Shown one piece after another: positions 1 to 14,100 of a stretch of DNA of 64,000 nt. Where the stretch lies: assembly GCF_014490745.1 (NCBI RefSeq), contig NZ_LZEU01000001.1, positions 4,181,501-4,245,500 of the forward strand, given 5' to 3'. The stretch comes from Pseudomonas alcaligenes. Its GTDB lineage: Bacteria > Pseudomonadota > Gammaproteobacteria > Pseudomonadales > Pseudomonadaceae. The notes beneath the pieces are model-generated. The model saw nothing but the letters and a program-made list of their open reading frames with translations, was not told the origin of the DNA and searched no databases. The translations under genes were made by a program, and so were the position numbers. The first letter of the stretch is position 1. Every line of letters starts with the position of its first letter.

Positions 1-1131
1 CAGGGCGGCGAGGACATCTACTACTTCCAGGGCCAGCGCTACAGCGTCGCGGACGCCTTCAACGACTTCAAGGCGATCCAGGCGCAGCTCGCCAGCGAGG
101 TCAAGGCCGCGCCCTTCCCCACCCTGTGGAACAGCTACACCGCCCGCGGCCAGGTGCTGGATCAGATGACCATCAGCCAGTGGATCAACCTGTATGTGCC
201 GGGCGGCACCCAGTCGCGCCTCGGCCGCCTGCTCGATGTCGCCTACGAGATCGAATACGGCGCCGCCTGCAGCCAGCAGAGCGCGCTCAACCTGATCTAC
301 CTGCTGGGCTACTCCAGCAAGCAGAGCCTGGAGATGTTCGGCGAGTCCGACGAGCGCTATCACATCCGTGGCGGCAACGATCAGCTGGTCAGTGCCATGG
401 CCAGCCGTATCGGTGACAGCCAGATCAACCTCGGCCACGAGCTGACCCGCATCAGCCTCAACCCCGACGCCAGCTACACCCTCGACTTCAACACCGCCAA
501 GGGGCCGTTGCGAGTGGTCGCCCTGCAGGTGGTGATGGCCATCCCGTTCAGCATCCTGCGCAGCAGCGTGGACTTCGCCAGCGCCGGCTTCGACGCCCGC
601 AAGCTCAGGGCCATCCGCGAAATGCCGATGGGCAACAGCTGCAAGTTCCAGCTGCAGTTCCGCCAGCGCATCTGGCGCCAGCAGAACAGCAACGGCTCCA
701 GCTACTCCGACACCGGCTACCAGGACACCTGGGAAGTCACCCGTGGCCAGGCCGGCAGCGAGGGCATCCTCAACAACTTCACCGGCGGTGCCACCGCCCT
801 GGCGATGAACAGCGCCACGCTGGATATCAAGGCCGCCCAGTTCCTCGGCCAGCTGGAGCGGGTCATGCCCGGCATCAGCAACGAATGGAACGGCCGCGCC
901 ATCCTCAACTACTGGCCGGGCTACCGCTGGACCAAGGGCGCCTATGGCTACTACGCGCCGGGCAACTACACCGCGTTCGTCGGCTACGAGGGCGCGCGCC
1001 AGGGCAACTGCCACTTCTGCGGCGAACACACCTCGATCGAATCCCAGGGCTATCTCAACGGGGCGATCGAAACCGGCCAGCGCTGCGCCAAGGAAATCCT
1101 CGCCGACCTCAAGGCCGCGCAGGTCGCCTGA
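1..1131 (+). CDS. Flavin monoamine oxidase family protein (5' truncated)
   Basis: The reading frame is open from base 1, so the N-terminus with the FAD-binding Rossmann motif lies outside the window; 376 residues are visible. The C-terminal part has the typical amine oxidase end: an aromatic YYAPGNYTAF stretch, then CGEHTS and GYLNGAIETG, which in this family contact the isoalloxazine ring and close the FAD site. The expected activity is oxidative deamination of an amine or amino acid; the substrate cannot be read from the sequence. An export signal cannot be judged because the N-terminus is missing. It runs codirectionally into the topoisomerase IV block with a 134-bp gap. Confidence 0.85.
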   Translation, partial: QGGEDIYYFQGQRYSVADAFNDFKAIQAQLASEVKAAPFPTLWNSYTARGQVLDQMTISQWINLYVPGGTQSRLGRLLDVAYEIEYGAACSQQSALNLIYLLGYSSKQSLEMFGESDERYHIRGGNDQLVSAMASRIGDSQINLGHELTRISLNPDASYTLDFNTAKGPLRVVALQVVMAIPFSILRSSVDFASAGFDARKLRAIREMPMGNSCKFQLQFRQRIWRQQNSNGSSYSDTGYQDTWEVTRGQAGSEGILNNFTGGATALAMNSATLDIKAAQFLGQLERVMPGISNEWNGRAILNYWPGYRWTKGAYGYYAPGNYTAFVGYEGARQGNCHFCGEHTSIESQGYLNGAIETGQRCAKEILADLKAAQVA

Positions 1132-1265
1132 TCCACGCCCGCAACGGCCTTGTGCTGCGCAATGCACGCAAGGCCGCTGGCCATACAGCGCCGGCAGGCG
1201 GAAAGTCGCAACGGCACACGCGGCGGCTTGCAGCCTGCCGCCCCCGCTTGTAGCCTCCCCTCCCC

Positions 1266-1871
1266 ATGACCAGCATCCTTTATATCCACGGCCTCAACAG
1301 CTCGCCCGCCTCGACCAAGGCCAGCCAGCTGCTGCGGGTCGCCGAACACTGCGGCATCGCCCAGCACCTGCGCGTGCCGGCCCTGCACCACCACCCGCGC
1401 CAGGCCATGCAGCAGCTGCAGACGGCCATCGCCGAACTGGGCCGACCGCTGCTGGTGGGCAGCTCGCTGGGCGGCTACTACGCCACCTACCTGGCCGAGC
1501 AGCATGGCCTGAATGCCCTGCTGATCAACCCGGCGGTGCGCCCGCACCAGCTGTTCGGCGGCAAGGAGGTCGAGCAGACCAACCACTACAGCGGCGAGAC
1601 CTGGCTGCTCACCCACGACCATGTGCAGGCCCTGGCCGAACTGGAAGTGCCCGAGCCACGCGCGGGCCAGCGCTACCACGTGTGGCTGCAGACTGCCGAC
1701 GAAACCCTCGACTACCGCCAGGCCGAGGCCTACTACCAGGGCTGCAGCCTGGATATCCAGGCCGGCGGCGACCACAGCTACCAGGGTTTTGCCGGCCGCC
1801 TGCCGGAAATCCTCGAACTGGCTGGCTTCGACCGCACAATCTGGCAAGATTTCGACTTTTCCACCCTTTGA
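1266..1871 (+). CDS. yqiA: YqiA-like alpha/beta-hydrolase fold esterase
   Basis: A 201-residue protein opening with ILYIHGLNSSP (the HG oxyanion strand) and carrying the nucleophile elbow GSSLGGYYAT. A late Asp and the His in GGDHSYQGF are candidates for the rest of the triad. Length and motifs fit the YqiA/YcfP family, whose E. coli member is encoded directly upstream of parE, as here. It has no signal peptide, so it should be cytoplasmic. The ATG is separated from the preceding gene by 134 bp, and parE starts 65 bp downstream, so cotranscription with parE is likely. The physiological substrate is unknown. Confidence 0.85.
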   Translation: MTSILYIHGLNSSPASTKASQLLRVAEHCGIAQHLRVPALHHHPRQAMQQLQTAIAELGRPLLVGSSLGGYYATYLAEQHGLNALLINPAVRPHQLFGGKEVEQTNHYSGETWLLTHDHVQALAELEVPEPRAGQRYHVWLQTADETLDYRQAEAYYQGCSLDIQAGGDHSYQGFAGRLPEILELAGFDRTIWQDFDFSTL

Positions 1872-1912
1872 GCCCTTCGCCCCTGCCTTGCCGCACGGGG
1901 CGGACGCCCTGA

Positions 1913-4832
<2,920 letters not shown>

Positions 4833-4836
<4 letters not shown>

Positions 4837-5363
4837 GCGACGTGCAGCCCGCCGGCGAACGCGCCGGGCGCGTGATGCTGATCCTCGCCTGGATCGCCGC
4901 CCTGGCGCTGGCCACCTACTGGTTCGGCAACTGGGAAGACAGTCGCGCCAATCCCAACCAGCAGCCGCAATCGGTGCATGGCGAGGGCTTTATCGAAGTG
5001 CGCCTGGCCAGCGGTCGTGGTGGCCACTACCTGCTCGATGGGCAGATCAACGGACAGACCGTGACCTTCCTGCTCGACACCGGCGCCAGCGCCGTGGCGA
5101 TTCCCGCCGACCTGGCCAACCAGCTTGGCCTCAAGCGCGGCGCACCGCTCACCCTGAGCACCGCCAACGGCCTGAGCACCGGCTACCGCACCCACCTGGC
5201 CAGCCTGCAGCTCGGCGATATTCGCCTGAACAACGTGGCGGCGCTGGTCGCCCCCGGCATGCAGGGCAACGAGGTGCTGCTCGGCATGAGCGCCCTCAAG
5301 CAACTCGAATTCACTCAAAAGGGCGGCACCCTGGTGCTGCGCCAATCGACTTCTCTGAAATGA
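4833..5363 (+). CDS. Retropepsin-like aspartic protease (TIGR02281-type), membrane anchored
   Basis: A 176-residue protein with one N-terminal membrane segment (about residues 12-30, [18 protein letters not shown]) followed by a single retropepsin half-domain. The catalytic motif is [12 protein letters not shown], with a second hydrophobic-Gly element LLGMSAL near the end. One-domain proteases of this type are expected to act as dimers, here on the periplasmic side of the inner membrane. The start overlaps the previous stop (ATGA), and parC follows 13 bp downstream, so it sits inside the parE-parC transcription unit. A paralogue with the same layout is at 21882-22532. Confidence 0.85.
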
Positions 5364-5376
5364 CCATGAGGCACGC

Positions 5377-7635
5377 ATGAGCGACACCCTCGATTTGAGC
5401 CTGGAAGGCGTGGAGCGCCGCTCGCTGGCCGACTTCACCGAGCAGGCTTATCTCAACTACTCCATGTACGTGATCATGGATCGCGCCCTGCCGCATATCG
5501 GCGACGGCCTCAAGCCGGTGCAGCGGCGGATCATCTATGCCATGAGCGAGCTGGGCCTGGACGCCGACTCCAAGCACAAGAAATCGGCGCGTACCGTCGG
5601 TGACGTGCTCGGCAAGTTCCACCCGCACGGCGACAGTGCCTGCTACGAAGCCATGGTGCTGATGGCCCAGCCATTCAGCTACCGCTACACCCTGGTCGAC
5701 GGCCAGGGCAACTGGGGTGCGCCGGACGATCCCAAGTCCTTCGCCGCCATGCGCTACACCGAGGCGCGCCTGTCGCGCTACTCCGAGGTGCTGCTCAGCG
5801 AGCTGGGCCAGGGCACCGTGGACTGGGTACCGAACTTCGACGGCACCCTCGACGAGCCGGCGACCCTGCCGGCGCGCCTGCCCAACCTGCTGCTCAACGG
5901 CACCACCGGCATCGCCGTGGGCATGGCCACCGACGTGCCGCCGCACAACCTGCGTGAAGTGGCCAGCGCCTGCGTGCGCTTGCTGGATGAGCCGAACGCC
6001 ACCGTCGAGCAGCTGTGCGAACACGTACTCGGCCCGGACTTCCCCACCGAGGCGGAAGTCATCACCCCCAAGGCCGACCTGCTGAAGATCTACGAGACCG
6101 GCCGCGGCTCGGTGCGCATGCGCGCGGTGTACAAGGTCGAGGACGGCGACATCGTGGTCAGCGCCCTGCCGCACCAGGTCTCCGGGGCCAAGGTGCTGGA
6201 GCAGATTGCCGCGCAGATGCAGGCCAAGAAACTGCCGATGGTCGCCGACCTGCGCGACGAGTCGGATCACGAGAACCCCTGCCGCATCGTCATCATCCCG
6301 CGCTCCAACCGCGTGGATGCCGACGAGCTGATGACCCACCTGTTCGCCACCACTGACCTGGAGTCCAGCTACCGGGTCAACACCAACGTCATCGGCCTCG
6401 ACGGCAAGCCGTCGGTGAAAGACCTGCGCACCCTGCTCACCGAGTGGCTGCAGTACCGCGTCGGCACAGTGCGCCGGCGCCTGCAGTTCCGCCTGGACAA
6501 GGTGGAGAAACGCCTGCACCTGTTGGAAGGCTTGCTCGCGGCCTTCCTCAACCTGGATGAAGTGATCCATATCATCCGCACCGAGGATCAGCCCAAGCCG
6601 GTGCTGATGGAGCGCTTCGGCCTCACCGAGATCCAGGCCGACTACATCCTCGACACCCGCCTGCGTCAGCTGGCCCGCCTGGAAGAAATGAAGATCCGCG
6701 GCGAGCAGGACGAGCTGGCCAAGGAACGCGCCAAGCTGCAGGCCCTGCTCGGCAGCGAAGCCAAGCTGAAGAAACTGGTGCGCCAGGAAATCCTCGACGA
6801 CGCCGAGAAATACGGCGACGACCGGCGCTCGCCGATCGTTGCCCGCGCCGAAGCCCGCGCCCTGTCGGAAACCGAGCTGATGCCGACCGAGCCGGTCACC
6901 GTGGTGCTCTCGGAAAAAGGCTGGGTGCGCTGCGCCAAGGGCCACGATATCGACGCGACGGGGCTTTCCTACAAGGCTGGCGACGGCTTCAAGACCTCCG
7001 CGCCAGGCCGCTCGAACCAGTACGCCGTGTTTATCGACTCGACGGGCAGGAGTTATTCCCTTGCCGCGCATTCGCTGCCGTCGGCCCGTGGCCAGGGCGA
7101 GCCGCTCACCGGCCGCCTGCAGCCGCCGCCGGGCGCCACCTTCGACTGCGTGCTGCTGCCTGACGACAACGCGCTGTACGTGATCGCCTCCGACGCCGGC
7201 TACGGCTTCGTGGTCAAGGGCGAGGATCTGCAGGCCAAGAACAAGGCCGGCAAGACCCTGCTGACCCTGCCCAACGGCTCGCTGGTGGTGCCGCCCAAGC
7301 CGGTGAACAGCCTGGAGGACGACTGGCTCGCCGCCGTCACTACCGAAGGCCGCCTGCTGCTGTTCAAGGTCGCCGACCTGCCGCAACTGGGCAAAGGCAA
7401 GGGCAACAAGATCATCGGCATCCCCGGTGAGCGCGTGGCCAGCCGCGAGGAATACCTCACCGACCTGGCCGTGCTGCCGTCCGGCGCCACCCTGGTACTG
7501 CAGGCCGGCAAGCGCACCCTGTCGCTCAAGCCGGACGACCTGGAGCACTACAAGGGCGAACGCGGCCGCCGCGGCAACAAGCTGCCGCGCGGCTTCCAGC
7601 GGGTCGACCAGCTGCTGGTGGAAAGCCCGAGCTAA
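5377..7635 (+). CDS. parC: DNA topoisomerase IV subunit A
   Basis: A 752-residue catalytic subunit of topoisomerase IV. The DNA-cleaving tyrosine is Tyr127 within [10 protein letters not shown]. The quinolone-resistance region reads [11 protein letters not shown], with Ser87 and Glu91, the susceptible-type residues in P. aeruginosa numbering. A coiled-coil rich middle and a C-terminal beta-pinwheel region follow; length is typical. It is the last gene of the parE-parC block and is followed within 20 bp by an intrinsic terminator. Confidence 0.98.
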   Translation: MSDTLDLSLEGVERRSLADFTEQAYLNYSMYVIMDRALPHIGDGLKPVQRRIIYAMSELGLDADSKHKKSARTVGDVLGKFHPHGDSACYEAMVLMAQPFSYRYTLVDGQGNWGAPDDPKSFAAMRYTEARLSRYSEVLLSELGQGTVDWVPNFDGTLDEPATLPARLPNLLLNGTTGIAVGMATDVPPHNLREVASACVRLLDEPNATVEQLCEHVLGPDFPTEAEVITPKADLLKIYETGRGSVRMRAVYKVEDGDIVVSALPHQVSGAKVLEQIAAQMQAKKLPMVADLRDESDHENPCRIVIIPRSNRVDADELMTHLFATTDLESSYRVNTNVIGLDGKPSVKDLRTLLTEWLQYRVGTVRRRLQFRLDKVEKRLHLLEGLLAAFLNLDEVIHIIRTEDQPKPVLMERFGLTEIQADYILDTRLRQLARLEEMKIRGEQDELAKERAKLQALLGSEAKLKKLVRQEILDDAEKYGDDRRSPIVARAEARALSETELMPTEPVTVVLSEKGWVRCAKGHDIDATGLSYKAGDGFKTSAPGRSNQYAVFIDSTGRSYSLAAHSLPSARGQGEPLTGRLQPPPGATFDCVLLPDDNALYVIASDAGYGFVVKGEDLQAKNKAGKTLLTLPNGSLVVPPKPVNSLEDDWLAAVTTEGRLLLFKVADLPQLGKGKGNKIIGIPGERVASREEYLTDLAVLPSGATLVLQAGKRTLSLKPDDLEHYKGERGRRGNKLPRGFQRVDQLLVESPS

Positions 7636-7653
7636 ACACCGCGCAATGAACAA

Positions 7654-7680
7654 GGGAGGCTCCAGCCTCCCTTTTCTTTT
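7654..7680 (+). terminator. Rho-independent terminator after parC
   Basis: A perfect GGGAGGCT / AGCCTCCC stem with a 2-base loop is followed by TTTTCTTTT, 18 bp after the parC stop. Confidence 0.85.
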
Positions 7681-7698
7681 CAGCCTCACGGATACGCG

Positions 7699-7834
7699 GA
7701 TCTGTCGCGGCTCTTCTGAGCTAGAGCCAGGCAAGGCGGAGTTAGGCGAGGACGCGGAGTTTACGAGGTGTAAATGAGCAGTCCGAGCCTAATTCCAACG
7801 CAGCATGGCCGACGATCAGAAGAGCCGAGACCCG
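7699..7834 (+). repeat. Dispersed palindromic repeat, copy A
   Basis: First of five related elements. The core is CGGAGTTTACGAGGTGTAAA, containing a TTTAC-N5-GTAAA hairpin. The ends pair with each other through CGGCTCTTCTGA on the left and TCAGAAGAGCCG on the right. It lies between the parC terminator and the next promoter region, ending about 100 bp before the lipoprotein gene. Together with the terminator it fills the 301-bp gap 7636-7936, in which I see nothing else. Confidence 0.8.
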
Positions 7835-7936
7835 GACTGGAGTCCGGCGGCGGTTTGGCGGATGATACGCGGCCGCAGGCAAGCGACCTGCTGACCGCAC
7901 AAGACTGCCGGCCGCCCGCGCGGCCCCCAGGGTGAA

Positions 7937-8644
7937 ATGATGACTGTGTTGCGCCTCCCCGCTGTTCTGCTGCTCGCCGGCCTGCTCGGCCTGGTGGGCT
8001 GTACGGCGCACAAACCGATGCCGCTGTACCAGCTCGACGCGGGCAGCCCCAAGGTGCCGCAACAGGCCCAGGGCCTGGCCGTGCTGCTCGGCCCGGTATC
8101 GATCGCCGACTACCTGCAGCGCGAAGCCTTCCTGCAGCGGCAGAACGACGGCAGCCTGGTGGCCGCCGAAGATGCGCGCTGGGCCGGCAGCCTGGCCGCC
8201 GATATCGACCAGGTGCTGCTGCGCCTGCTCGCCTCGCGCCTGGACAGCCAGCGCCTGGTACTGGCCCCCTCCCACAGCGGCTTCACCCCCGACGTGCAGG
8301 TGCTGCTGAACATCAGCCGCCTGGACTCCGGCCCGCACCACCCGGCCGTACTGGAAGCCCAGTGGCGCCTGCTCGACCGCAGCGGCCAGCTGCGCGACAG
8401 CCGCCTGCTGCGCCTGGAAGAAGCCCACGATGGCTCGGCCGCCGATCAGGTGCAGGCGCAGAGCCGCCTGCTGCGCCAGCTGGTGCTGCAACTGGGCGAT
8501 GCCATCGAGCCGCTGCGCAACCAGCCGGTGGCCGAAGCCAGCAAACCGGCGACGCCACCTGCGCGGCCGAGCAAGCCGCAACAGAAGGCGCCGATCCCGC
8601 TGGTCACGCCTTCGCGCAGCAACGGCGAAGTGCTGCGCTTCTGA
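7937..8644 (+). CDS. PqiC/YmbA-like outer-membrane lipoprotein
   Basis: A 235-residue protein with a lipoprotein signal peptide and lipobox (LLGLVGC, Cys near residue 22), followed by the ABC-type auxiliary transport domain seen in PqiC/YmbA (YQLDAG at the start, [11 protein letters not shown], and a conserved [13 protein letters not shown] stretch). PqiC proteins act with PqiA/PqiB-type MCE machinery in lipid trafficking between the membranes. No pqiA or pqiB is adjacent, so the partner must be elsewhere or it works alone. The C-terminal tail is Pro/Lys rich and probably disordered. Confidence 0.8.
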   Translation: MMTVLRLPAVLLLAGLLGLVGCTAHKPMPLYQLDAGSPKVPQQAQGLAVLLGPVSIADYLQREAFLQRQNDGSLVAAEDARWAGSLAADIDQVLLRLLASRLDSQRLVLAPSHSGFTPDVQVLLNISRLDSGPHHPAVLEAQWRLLDRSGQLRDSRLLRLEEAHDGSAADQVQAQSRLLRQLVLQLGDAIEPLRNQPVAEASKPATPPARPSKPQQKAPIPLVTPSRSNGEVLRF

Positions 8645-8718
8645 CCCCCACGGTTTGCCCCAGATTGCGCGGCTCTGCTAGTGTCGCGCCCGTTCCAACA
8701 GTGCCGAGATCAGCCGCC

Positions 8719-8961
8719 ATGGCCCGCAAAAAAGCCGCCGTCGACTTCGAACAATCCCTTGCCGACCTGCAACAGCTGGTCGAGCGCCTGGAAGGCGGCG
8801 AACTGTCCCTGGAAGACTCGCTCAGCGCCTTCGAGCAGGGCATCCGCCTGACCCGCGACTGCCAGGCCGCCCTGGCCCAGGCCGAGCAGAAGGTGCAGGT
8901 GCTCCTCGAGCGCGACGGCGAGCTGCAGGAAGCGCCCTTCGACGCGGACGAACCGGCATGA
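8719..8961 (+). CDS. xseB: Exodeoxyribonuclease VII small subunit
   Basis: An 80-residue protein starting [14 protein letters not shown]. It carries the two-helix XseB pattern ([19 protein letters not shown], then an acidic coiled helix [10 protein letters not shown]). It associates in several copies with XseA to form exonuclease VII, which degrades single-stranded DNA. The stop overlaps the ispA start (ATGA), the usual xseB-ispA arrangement. The ATG at 8719 is the natural start and matches family length. Confidence 0.95.
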   Translation: MARKKAAVDFEQSLADLQQLVERLEGGELSLEDSLSAFEQGIRLTRDCQAALAQAEQKVQVLLERDGELQEAPFDADEPA

Positions 8962-9845
8962 TCGCCGCCTACCAGCAGCGCTGCCAGGCCCGCGTCGACG
9001 CGGCCCTGGCCAACCTGTTCGAGGCCCCGCGCAGCGAACTGGCGCGCCTGTACCAGGCCATGCGCTACAGCGTGGTGAATGGCGGCAAGCGCGTGCGCCC
9101 GCTGCTGGTGTACGCCGCCTGCGAGGCACTGGACGGCGACCTCGACCGCGCCGACGGCGCCGCCTGCGCAGTGGAGCTGATCCACGCCTACTCGCTGGTG
9201 CACGACGACCTGCCGGCCATGGACGACGACGACCTGCGCCGCGGCCAGCCGACCACCCATATCGCCTATGACGAAGCCTGCGCCATCCTCGCCGGCGACG
9301 GCCTGCAGAGCCTGGCCTTCGAGGCCCTGGCCGACTGCCGACACAATCCGCTCGACGCCAACCTGCGGCTGTCCATGGTCATGGGCCTGGCGCGCGCCGC
9401 CGGCCCGGCCGGGATGGTCGGCGGGCAGGCCATCGACCTCGAGTCGGTGGGCCGCCAGCTCGACCAGAAGGCCCTGGAAACCATGCACCGGCACAAGACC
9501 GGCGCGCTAATCGAAGCCAGCGTGCAGCTCGGCGCCCTGGCCAGCGGCAACGCCGACGAGCCGGCCCTGCGCTCGCTGCAGCAATACGCCCAGGCCATCG
9601 GCCTGGCCTTCCAGGTGCAGGACGACATCCTCGACGTGGAAAGCGACACCGCCACTCTGGGCAAGACCCAGGGCAAGGACGAAGCCAACCACAAGCCGAC
9701 CTACCCGGCCCTGCTCGGCCTCGACGCGGCCAAGGCCTATGCCCTGGAACTGCGCGACCAGGCCCTGCACGCCCTGCGCCCGTTCGGCGACAACGCCGAG
9801 CCGCTGCGCGAGCTGGCCCGCTACATAGTCGAACGCCGCAGCTAG
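8958..9845 (+). CDS. ispA: (2E,6E)-farnesyl diphosphate synthase
   Basis: A 295-residue polyprenyl synthetase with both aspartate-rich motifs: [14 protein letters not shown] (first) and QDDILD (second). It condenses IPP with DMAPP/GPP to farnesyl diphosphate, the precursor for undecaprenyl phosphate and quinone side chains. Translation is coupled to xseB by the ATGA overlap. In the Pseudomonas genomes I remember, dxs follows directly; here dxs is displaced by about 5.8 kb. Confidence 0.96.
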   Translation: MIAAYQQRCQARVDAALANLFEAPRSELARLYQAMRYSVVNGGKRVRPLLVYAACEALDGDLDRADGAACAVELIHAYSLVHDDLPAMDDDDLRRGQPTTHIAYDEACAILAGDGLQSLAFEALADCRHNPLDANLRLSMVMGLARAAGPAGMVGGQAIDLESVGRQLDQKALETMHRHKTGALIEASVQLGALASGNADEPALRSLQQYAQAIGLAFQVQDDILDVESDTATLGKTQGKDEANHKPTYPALLGLDAAKAYALELRDQALHALRPFGDNAEPLRELARYIVERRS

Positions 9846-9976
9846 CCTGTATACGATCTGCTGCGCGTCGGCCATGCGTCGTTAAAAGCAGGCTCGGAAT
9901 GCTCATTTACCATTCGTAAACTCCGCTTCCTCGCCTGCTTTTGCCTAGCCTGGCTCTAGCTCGCGAGATCGTTGCC
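9846..9976 (-). repeat. Dispersed palindromic repeat, copy B (inverted)
   Basis: It begins immediately after the ispA stop. Read on the minus strand it gives the same core (CGGAGTTTACGAATGGTAAA). The termini contain GATCTCGCGAG and, on the other side, CGCAGCAGATC. It is the only copy in reverse orientation relative to this window. Confidence 0.8.
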
Positions 9977-9986
9977 GATTCAAGCG

Positions 9987-10019
9987 CTGTAGGGCGGGTG
10001 AAACACGCGCGCCCTACAG
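9987..10019. repeat. GTAGGGCGGGTG-type palindrome
   Basis: A CTGTAGGGCG / CGCCCTACAG 10-bp perfect stem around a GGTGAAACACG-type loop, just beyond the 3' end of the PAP2 gene. It belongs to the same family as the elements at 36871 and 47619. Confidence 0.7.
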
Positions 10020-10025
10020 AATCCA

Positions 10026-10925
10026 TCAGGCGGCGGCGCCGACCGGCAACGCCGACTCATCGCGCCGCACAGCCTTCAGCAAGTGCAGGCGCACCAGCAG
10101 CCAGGGCATCAGCCAGGTCACGAACAGCCCCATCGCCAGGCCGCGCAGCCCCTGCCAAACCAGCGGTTCGAACGGCCAGGCCGCGCCGAGCTGTCTCAGC
10201 CCCTGCTGCAACAGGATAAAGGCCACTGCGCCAAGCGCCGCGGCCAGCAGGCGGCGCCACAGCACTACCTCGGCAGAGAATGCCAGCTGCCGGTAGCCAC
10301 ACAGCACCCCGGCCAGCATCCCCGCCAGCAGCGGCACATAATGCGGCGCCACGCCGTGCCAGCTCAGCCAGGCGCCGGCAAACACCAGCGCGATCAGCGC
10401 CAGGTGCCAGCCGGCATGGGCCTCACGCCACCAGCTCCAGTGCCGTACCCGCTCGAACACCAGCAGCGTGGCAAGGCCCAGCAGGGCACCGCCGAGCACG
10501 TCTTCCACATCGTGGGCGCCGAGGTACAGGCGGCTGAAGATGATCCCGCTGGCCACCACTCCGCTGACCAGCCAGGCCCAGCCGCGACGCAGCTCCCAGG
10601 CCAGCCAGAACCAGATGACCACGGCGATCTGCGCGTGCCCGCTGGGCAGGCCGAAGCTGTCGCCCACCTCGTGATCCATGCGCAGGGCGATATCCGGGCG
10701 CGGATCCTGCCAGTAGTCCTTGAGCAAGGCATTGAGCAGCGCAGTGATCGCCACCAGCACCAGCAGGCGCAGGAATACCCCGCGGTTCCAGGCCCAGTAG
10801 CCCAGCGGCAGGAAGAACAGAATGAACTTCTCGTAGCCGAGCAGGGTGAACAAGCGCATCAGCGGAGTCAGCCCGTCGCTGCGCAGCGGCAGCACCCAGT
10901 CCAGGCTGTGGAGCAATTCGTTCAT
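10026..10925 (-). CDS. PAP2 superfamily membrane phosphatase
   Basis: A 299-residue integral membrane protein with several hydrophobic segments and the complete lipid phosphatase signature: K-x6-RP (KDYWQDPRP), PSGH, and SR-x5-H-x3-D (SRLYLGAHDVED). Such enzymes dephosphorylate lipid phosphates (for example undecaprenyl pyrophosphate or phosphatidic acid) on the periplasmic side. I start it at the ATG at 10925 (MNELLHSLDW); an upstream in-frame start would add 34 residues without family support. It is divergent from the acyl-CoA carboxylase; the 201 bp between them should hold both promoters. Confidence 0.9.
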   Translation of the reverse strand: MNELLHSLDWVLPLRSDGLTPLMRLFTLLGYEKFILFFLPLGYWAWNRGVFLRLLVLVAITALLNALLKDYWQDPRPDIALRMDHEVGDSFGLPSGHAQIAVVIWFWLAWELRRGWAWLVSGVVASGIIFSRLYLGAHDVEDVLGGALLGLATLLVFERVRHWSWWREAHAGWHLALIALVFAGAWLSWHGVAPHYVPLLAGMLAGVLCGYRQLAFSAEVVLWRRLLAAALGAVAFILLQQGLRQLGAAWPFEPLVWQGLRGLAMGLFVTWLMPWLLVRLHLLKAVRRDESALPVGAAA

Positions 10926-11126
10926 GACTGTCCTTGCGGTAATCCAGGCGAAGCGCCACAGATACTGCAGCCCTCGGGCCCGGGCAAGGGCCGAATCGGA
11001 CAAAACGCGCAACGAATCATCAGCCACCCTGAGTGGCAGGTATTCGTCGCGGCACAGTTGGCTGCGGCCGGCGCCGGCGGCTGCCTAAGATGCCGTACTC
11101 ACTACAACCAGACCGGAGCCACCGGC

Positions 11127-14100
11127 ATGCCCTTTTCCGCCCTGCTGATCGCCAACCGCGGCGAGATCGCCATCCGCATCGCCCAGGCCTGCGCGGATCT
11201 CGCCATCCGCTCGGTGGCCGTGTTTGCCGAGGACGACAGCGCCAGCCTGCACACGCGCAAGGCCGACCTCGCCGTGCCGCTCAAGGGCCGTGGCGTACCG
11301 GCCTACCTGGACATGGATCAACTGATCGCCATCGCCCGCGAGCAAGGCTGCACGGCGGTGCACCCGGGCTACGGTTTTCTCGCCGAGAACGCCGAGTTCG
11401 CCCGCCGCTGCCGCGCCGCCGGGCTGGTGTTCATCGGCCCAGAAGCGCAGACCCTCGCACTGTTCGGCGACAAGGCCGCCGCCCGCGCCCTGGCCGAGCG
11501 CTGTGGCGCGCCGCTGGTGGCCGGGCTCAACCATGCGGTGAGCCTGGAGCAGGCGCGCGCCTTCCAGGCCGAACATGGCGCGGTGATGCTCAAGGCCCTG
11601 GCCGGCGGCGGTGGCCGTGGCATGCGCGCGGTGAGCGCAGCCAGCGAGCTGGACGAGGCCTACGCGCGTTGCCAGTCCGAGGCGCAGAGTGCCTTCGGCA
11701 ACGGCGCCCTGTATATCGAACAGCTGGTACAGAGCGCCCGCCATATCGAAGTGCAGGTGCTCGGGGACGGCCATGCGGTCAGCCACCTGTGGGAACGCGA
11801 CTGCAGCCTGCAGCGGCGCAACCAGAAGCTGCTGGAGATCGCCCCCAGCCCGGATCTGCCGGCCGCCACCCGCGAGGCAATCATCGCCTGTGCCCTGCGC
11901 CTGGCCGGTGAGGTGAACTACCGCGGCATCGGCACCTTCGAGTTCCTGGTCGAGGGCGAGCGTTTCTACTTCATGGAAGCCAACCCACGGGTGCAGGTGG
12001 AGCACACCGTCAGCGAACAGGTCACCGGCATCGATCTGCTGCACACCCAGTTGCGCCTGGCTGCTGGCACCAGCCTGGACAGCCTCGGCCTGCGCCAACC
12101 ACCGGCCGTGCAAGGCTGCGCCGTGCAGTTGCGGATCAACCTGGAGACCCTGCTGGCGGACGGCAGCGCACGCCCGGCCGCCGGCGTGCTGAGCGCCTAC
12201 CAGCCGCCCTCCGGCCCCGGCCTGCGCATCGATGGTTATGGCTACGCCGGCTACCCGGTAAGCCCGGCCTACGACTCGCTGCTGGCCAAGCTGATCGCCA
12301 CCGCGCCCGACTACCCAAGCGCCCTGCGCCGTGCCTACCGCGCCCTCTGCGAGTTCCGCCTGGAAGGCGTGGCAAGCAACCTGCACCTGCTGCAGAACCT
12401 GCTGCAGCGCGAGGAAGTGGCTGCCAACCGGGTCGACACCCGCTTCGTCGAGCGCCAGCTGAGCGAACTGCTCGGCGCCCACGGCGCACCCCACCCGCAC
12501 CGCTACTTCGTCGGCAGTGCCGCGCAGCAGGGCAACAGCCGGCAGAGCATCGACGCCCCGCCCGGCACCCTGGAGCTGAACGCGCCGAGCAGCGGCGTGC
12601 TGGTAGCCCTGACGGTAGCCGTGGGCGACAGCGTGGCCGCCGGCCAGAGCCTGGCCGTGCTGGAAGCGATGAAGATGGAGTTCGAGGTGCGCGCCGAGCG
12701 TGGCGGCATCGTCCGCGCCCTGGCCGCCGCTCCTGGCGACGCCCTGGCCGAGGGTCAGGCCCTGCTGTTCCTCGAACCCGCCGAGGTCGATGGCAGCCAG
12801 GTGCAGGACGAACAGGCCGTCGACCTCGCACATATCCGCGCCGATCTGGCCGAGGTGCTGGAGCGCCACGAACGCCTCACCGATGCGCGCCGCCCCGAGG
12901 CGGTGGCCAAGCGACGCAAGACCGGCCAGCGCACTACCCGGGAAAACCTCGACGACCTGCTCGATGCCGGCAGCTTCAACGAATACGGCGCCATGGCCCT
13001 GGCCGCCCAGCGCCGCCGACGCTCCCACGAGGAGCTGCTGGAGCTGAGCCCGGCCGACGGCCTGGTGGCCGGCACCGGTACGGTCAACGCTGCCGCCTTC
13101 GGCCCGCAGGCCGCGCGCTGCATGGCCATCGCCTACGACTACACGGTGTTCGCCGGCACCCAGGGGGTGATGAACCACAAGAAGACCGACCGCATGCTGG
13201 CCCTGGCCGAGCAGTGGCGCCTGCCCGTGGTGCTGTTCGCCGAGGGCGGCGGCGGCCGGCCGGGCGATACCGATTTCGTCGGCGTGGCCGGGCTGGACTG
13301 CCATACCTTTGTCGGCATGGCCAAGCTCTCCGGCCTTGTCCCTACAGTAGGGATAGTCTCCGGGCGCTGCTTCGCCGGCAATGCCGCCCTGCTCGGCTGC
13401 TGCGACGTGATCATCGCCACCGGCAACGCCAGCATCGGCATGGCCGGCCCGGCGATGATCGAGGGCGGCGGCCTGGGCAGCTACAAGCCGGAAGAAGTCG
13501 GCCCCACCAGCGTGCAGGGCCCCAACGGGGTGATCGACGTGCTGGTGGCGGACGAAGCCGAAGCGGTGCAGGTGGCCAAGCAGTACCTGGGCTACTTCCA
13601 GGGGCCGCTGGCCGACTGGCAGTGCAGCGATCCGCGCGAGCTGCGCCACGTCATTCCGGAGAACCGCCTGCGGGTCTACGACATCCGCAAAGTCATCGCG
13701 CTGCTGGCCGACAGCGGCAGCGTGCTGGAGCTGCGCCGCCAGTTCGCCCCCGGGCTGATCACCGCCTTCATCCGCATCGAGGGCAAGCCCTTCGGCCTGA
13801 TCGCCAACAACCCGGCCCACCTCGGCGGCGCCATCGACGCCGTAGCCGGCGACAAGGCCGCGCGCTTCATGCAGCTGTGCGACGCCTTCGACCTGCCGAT
13901 CGTCTCGCTGTGCGACACCCCCGGCTTCATGGTCGGCCCCGAGGCGGAGAAGCAGGGCACGGTGCGCCATGTGTCGCGCATGTTCGTCAGCGCCGCCAGC
14001 CTGTCGGTGCCCTTCTTCACCCTGGTGCTGCGCAAGGGCTACGGCCTCGGCGCCCAGGCCATGGCCGCCGGCAGCTTCCACTCGCCGCTGTTCACCGCCG

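Noticed and set aside
5311..7734. An 807-codon minus-strand open frame opposite parC
   Set aside because: Shadow of parC codon usage; low-complexity Gln/Ala/Val/His composition and no motifs.
10083..11126. N-terminal extension of the carboxylase frame by 348 codons
   Set aside because: It overlaps the PAP2 phosphatase on the other strand and has no family similarity; the start at 11127 has a GGAG site and the LLIANRGEIA N-terminus.
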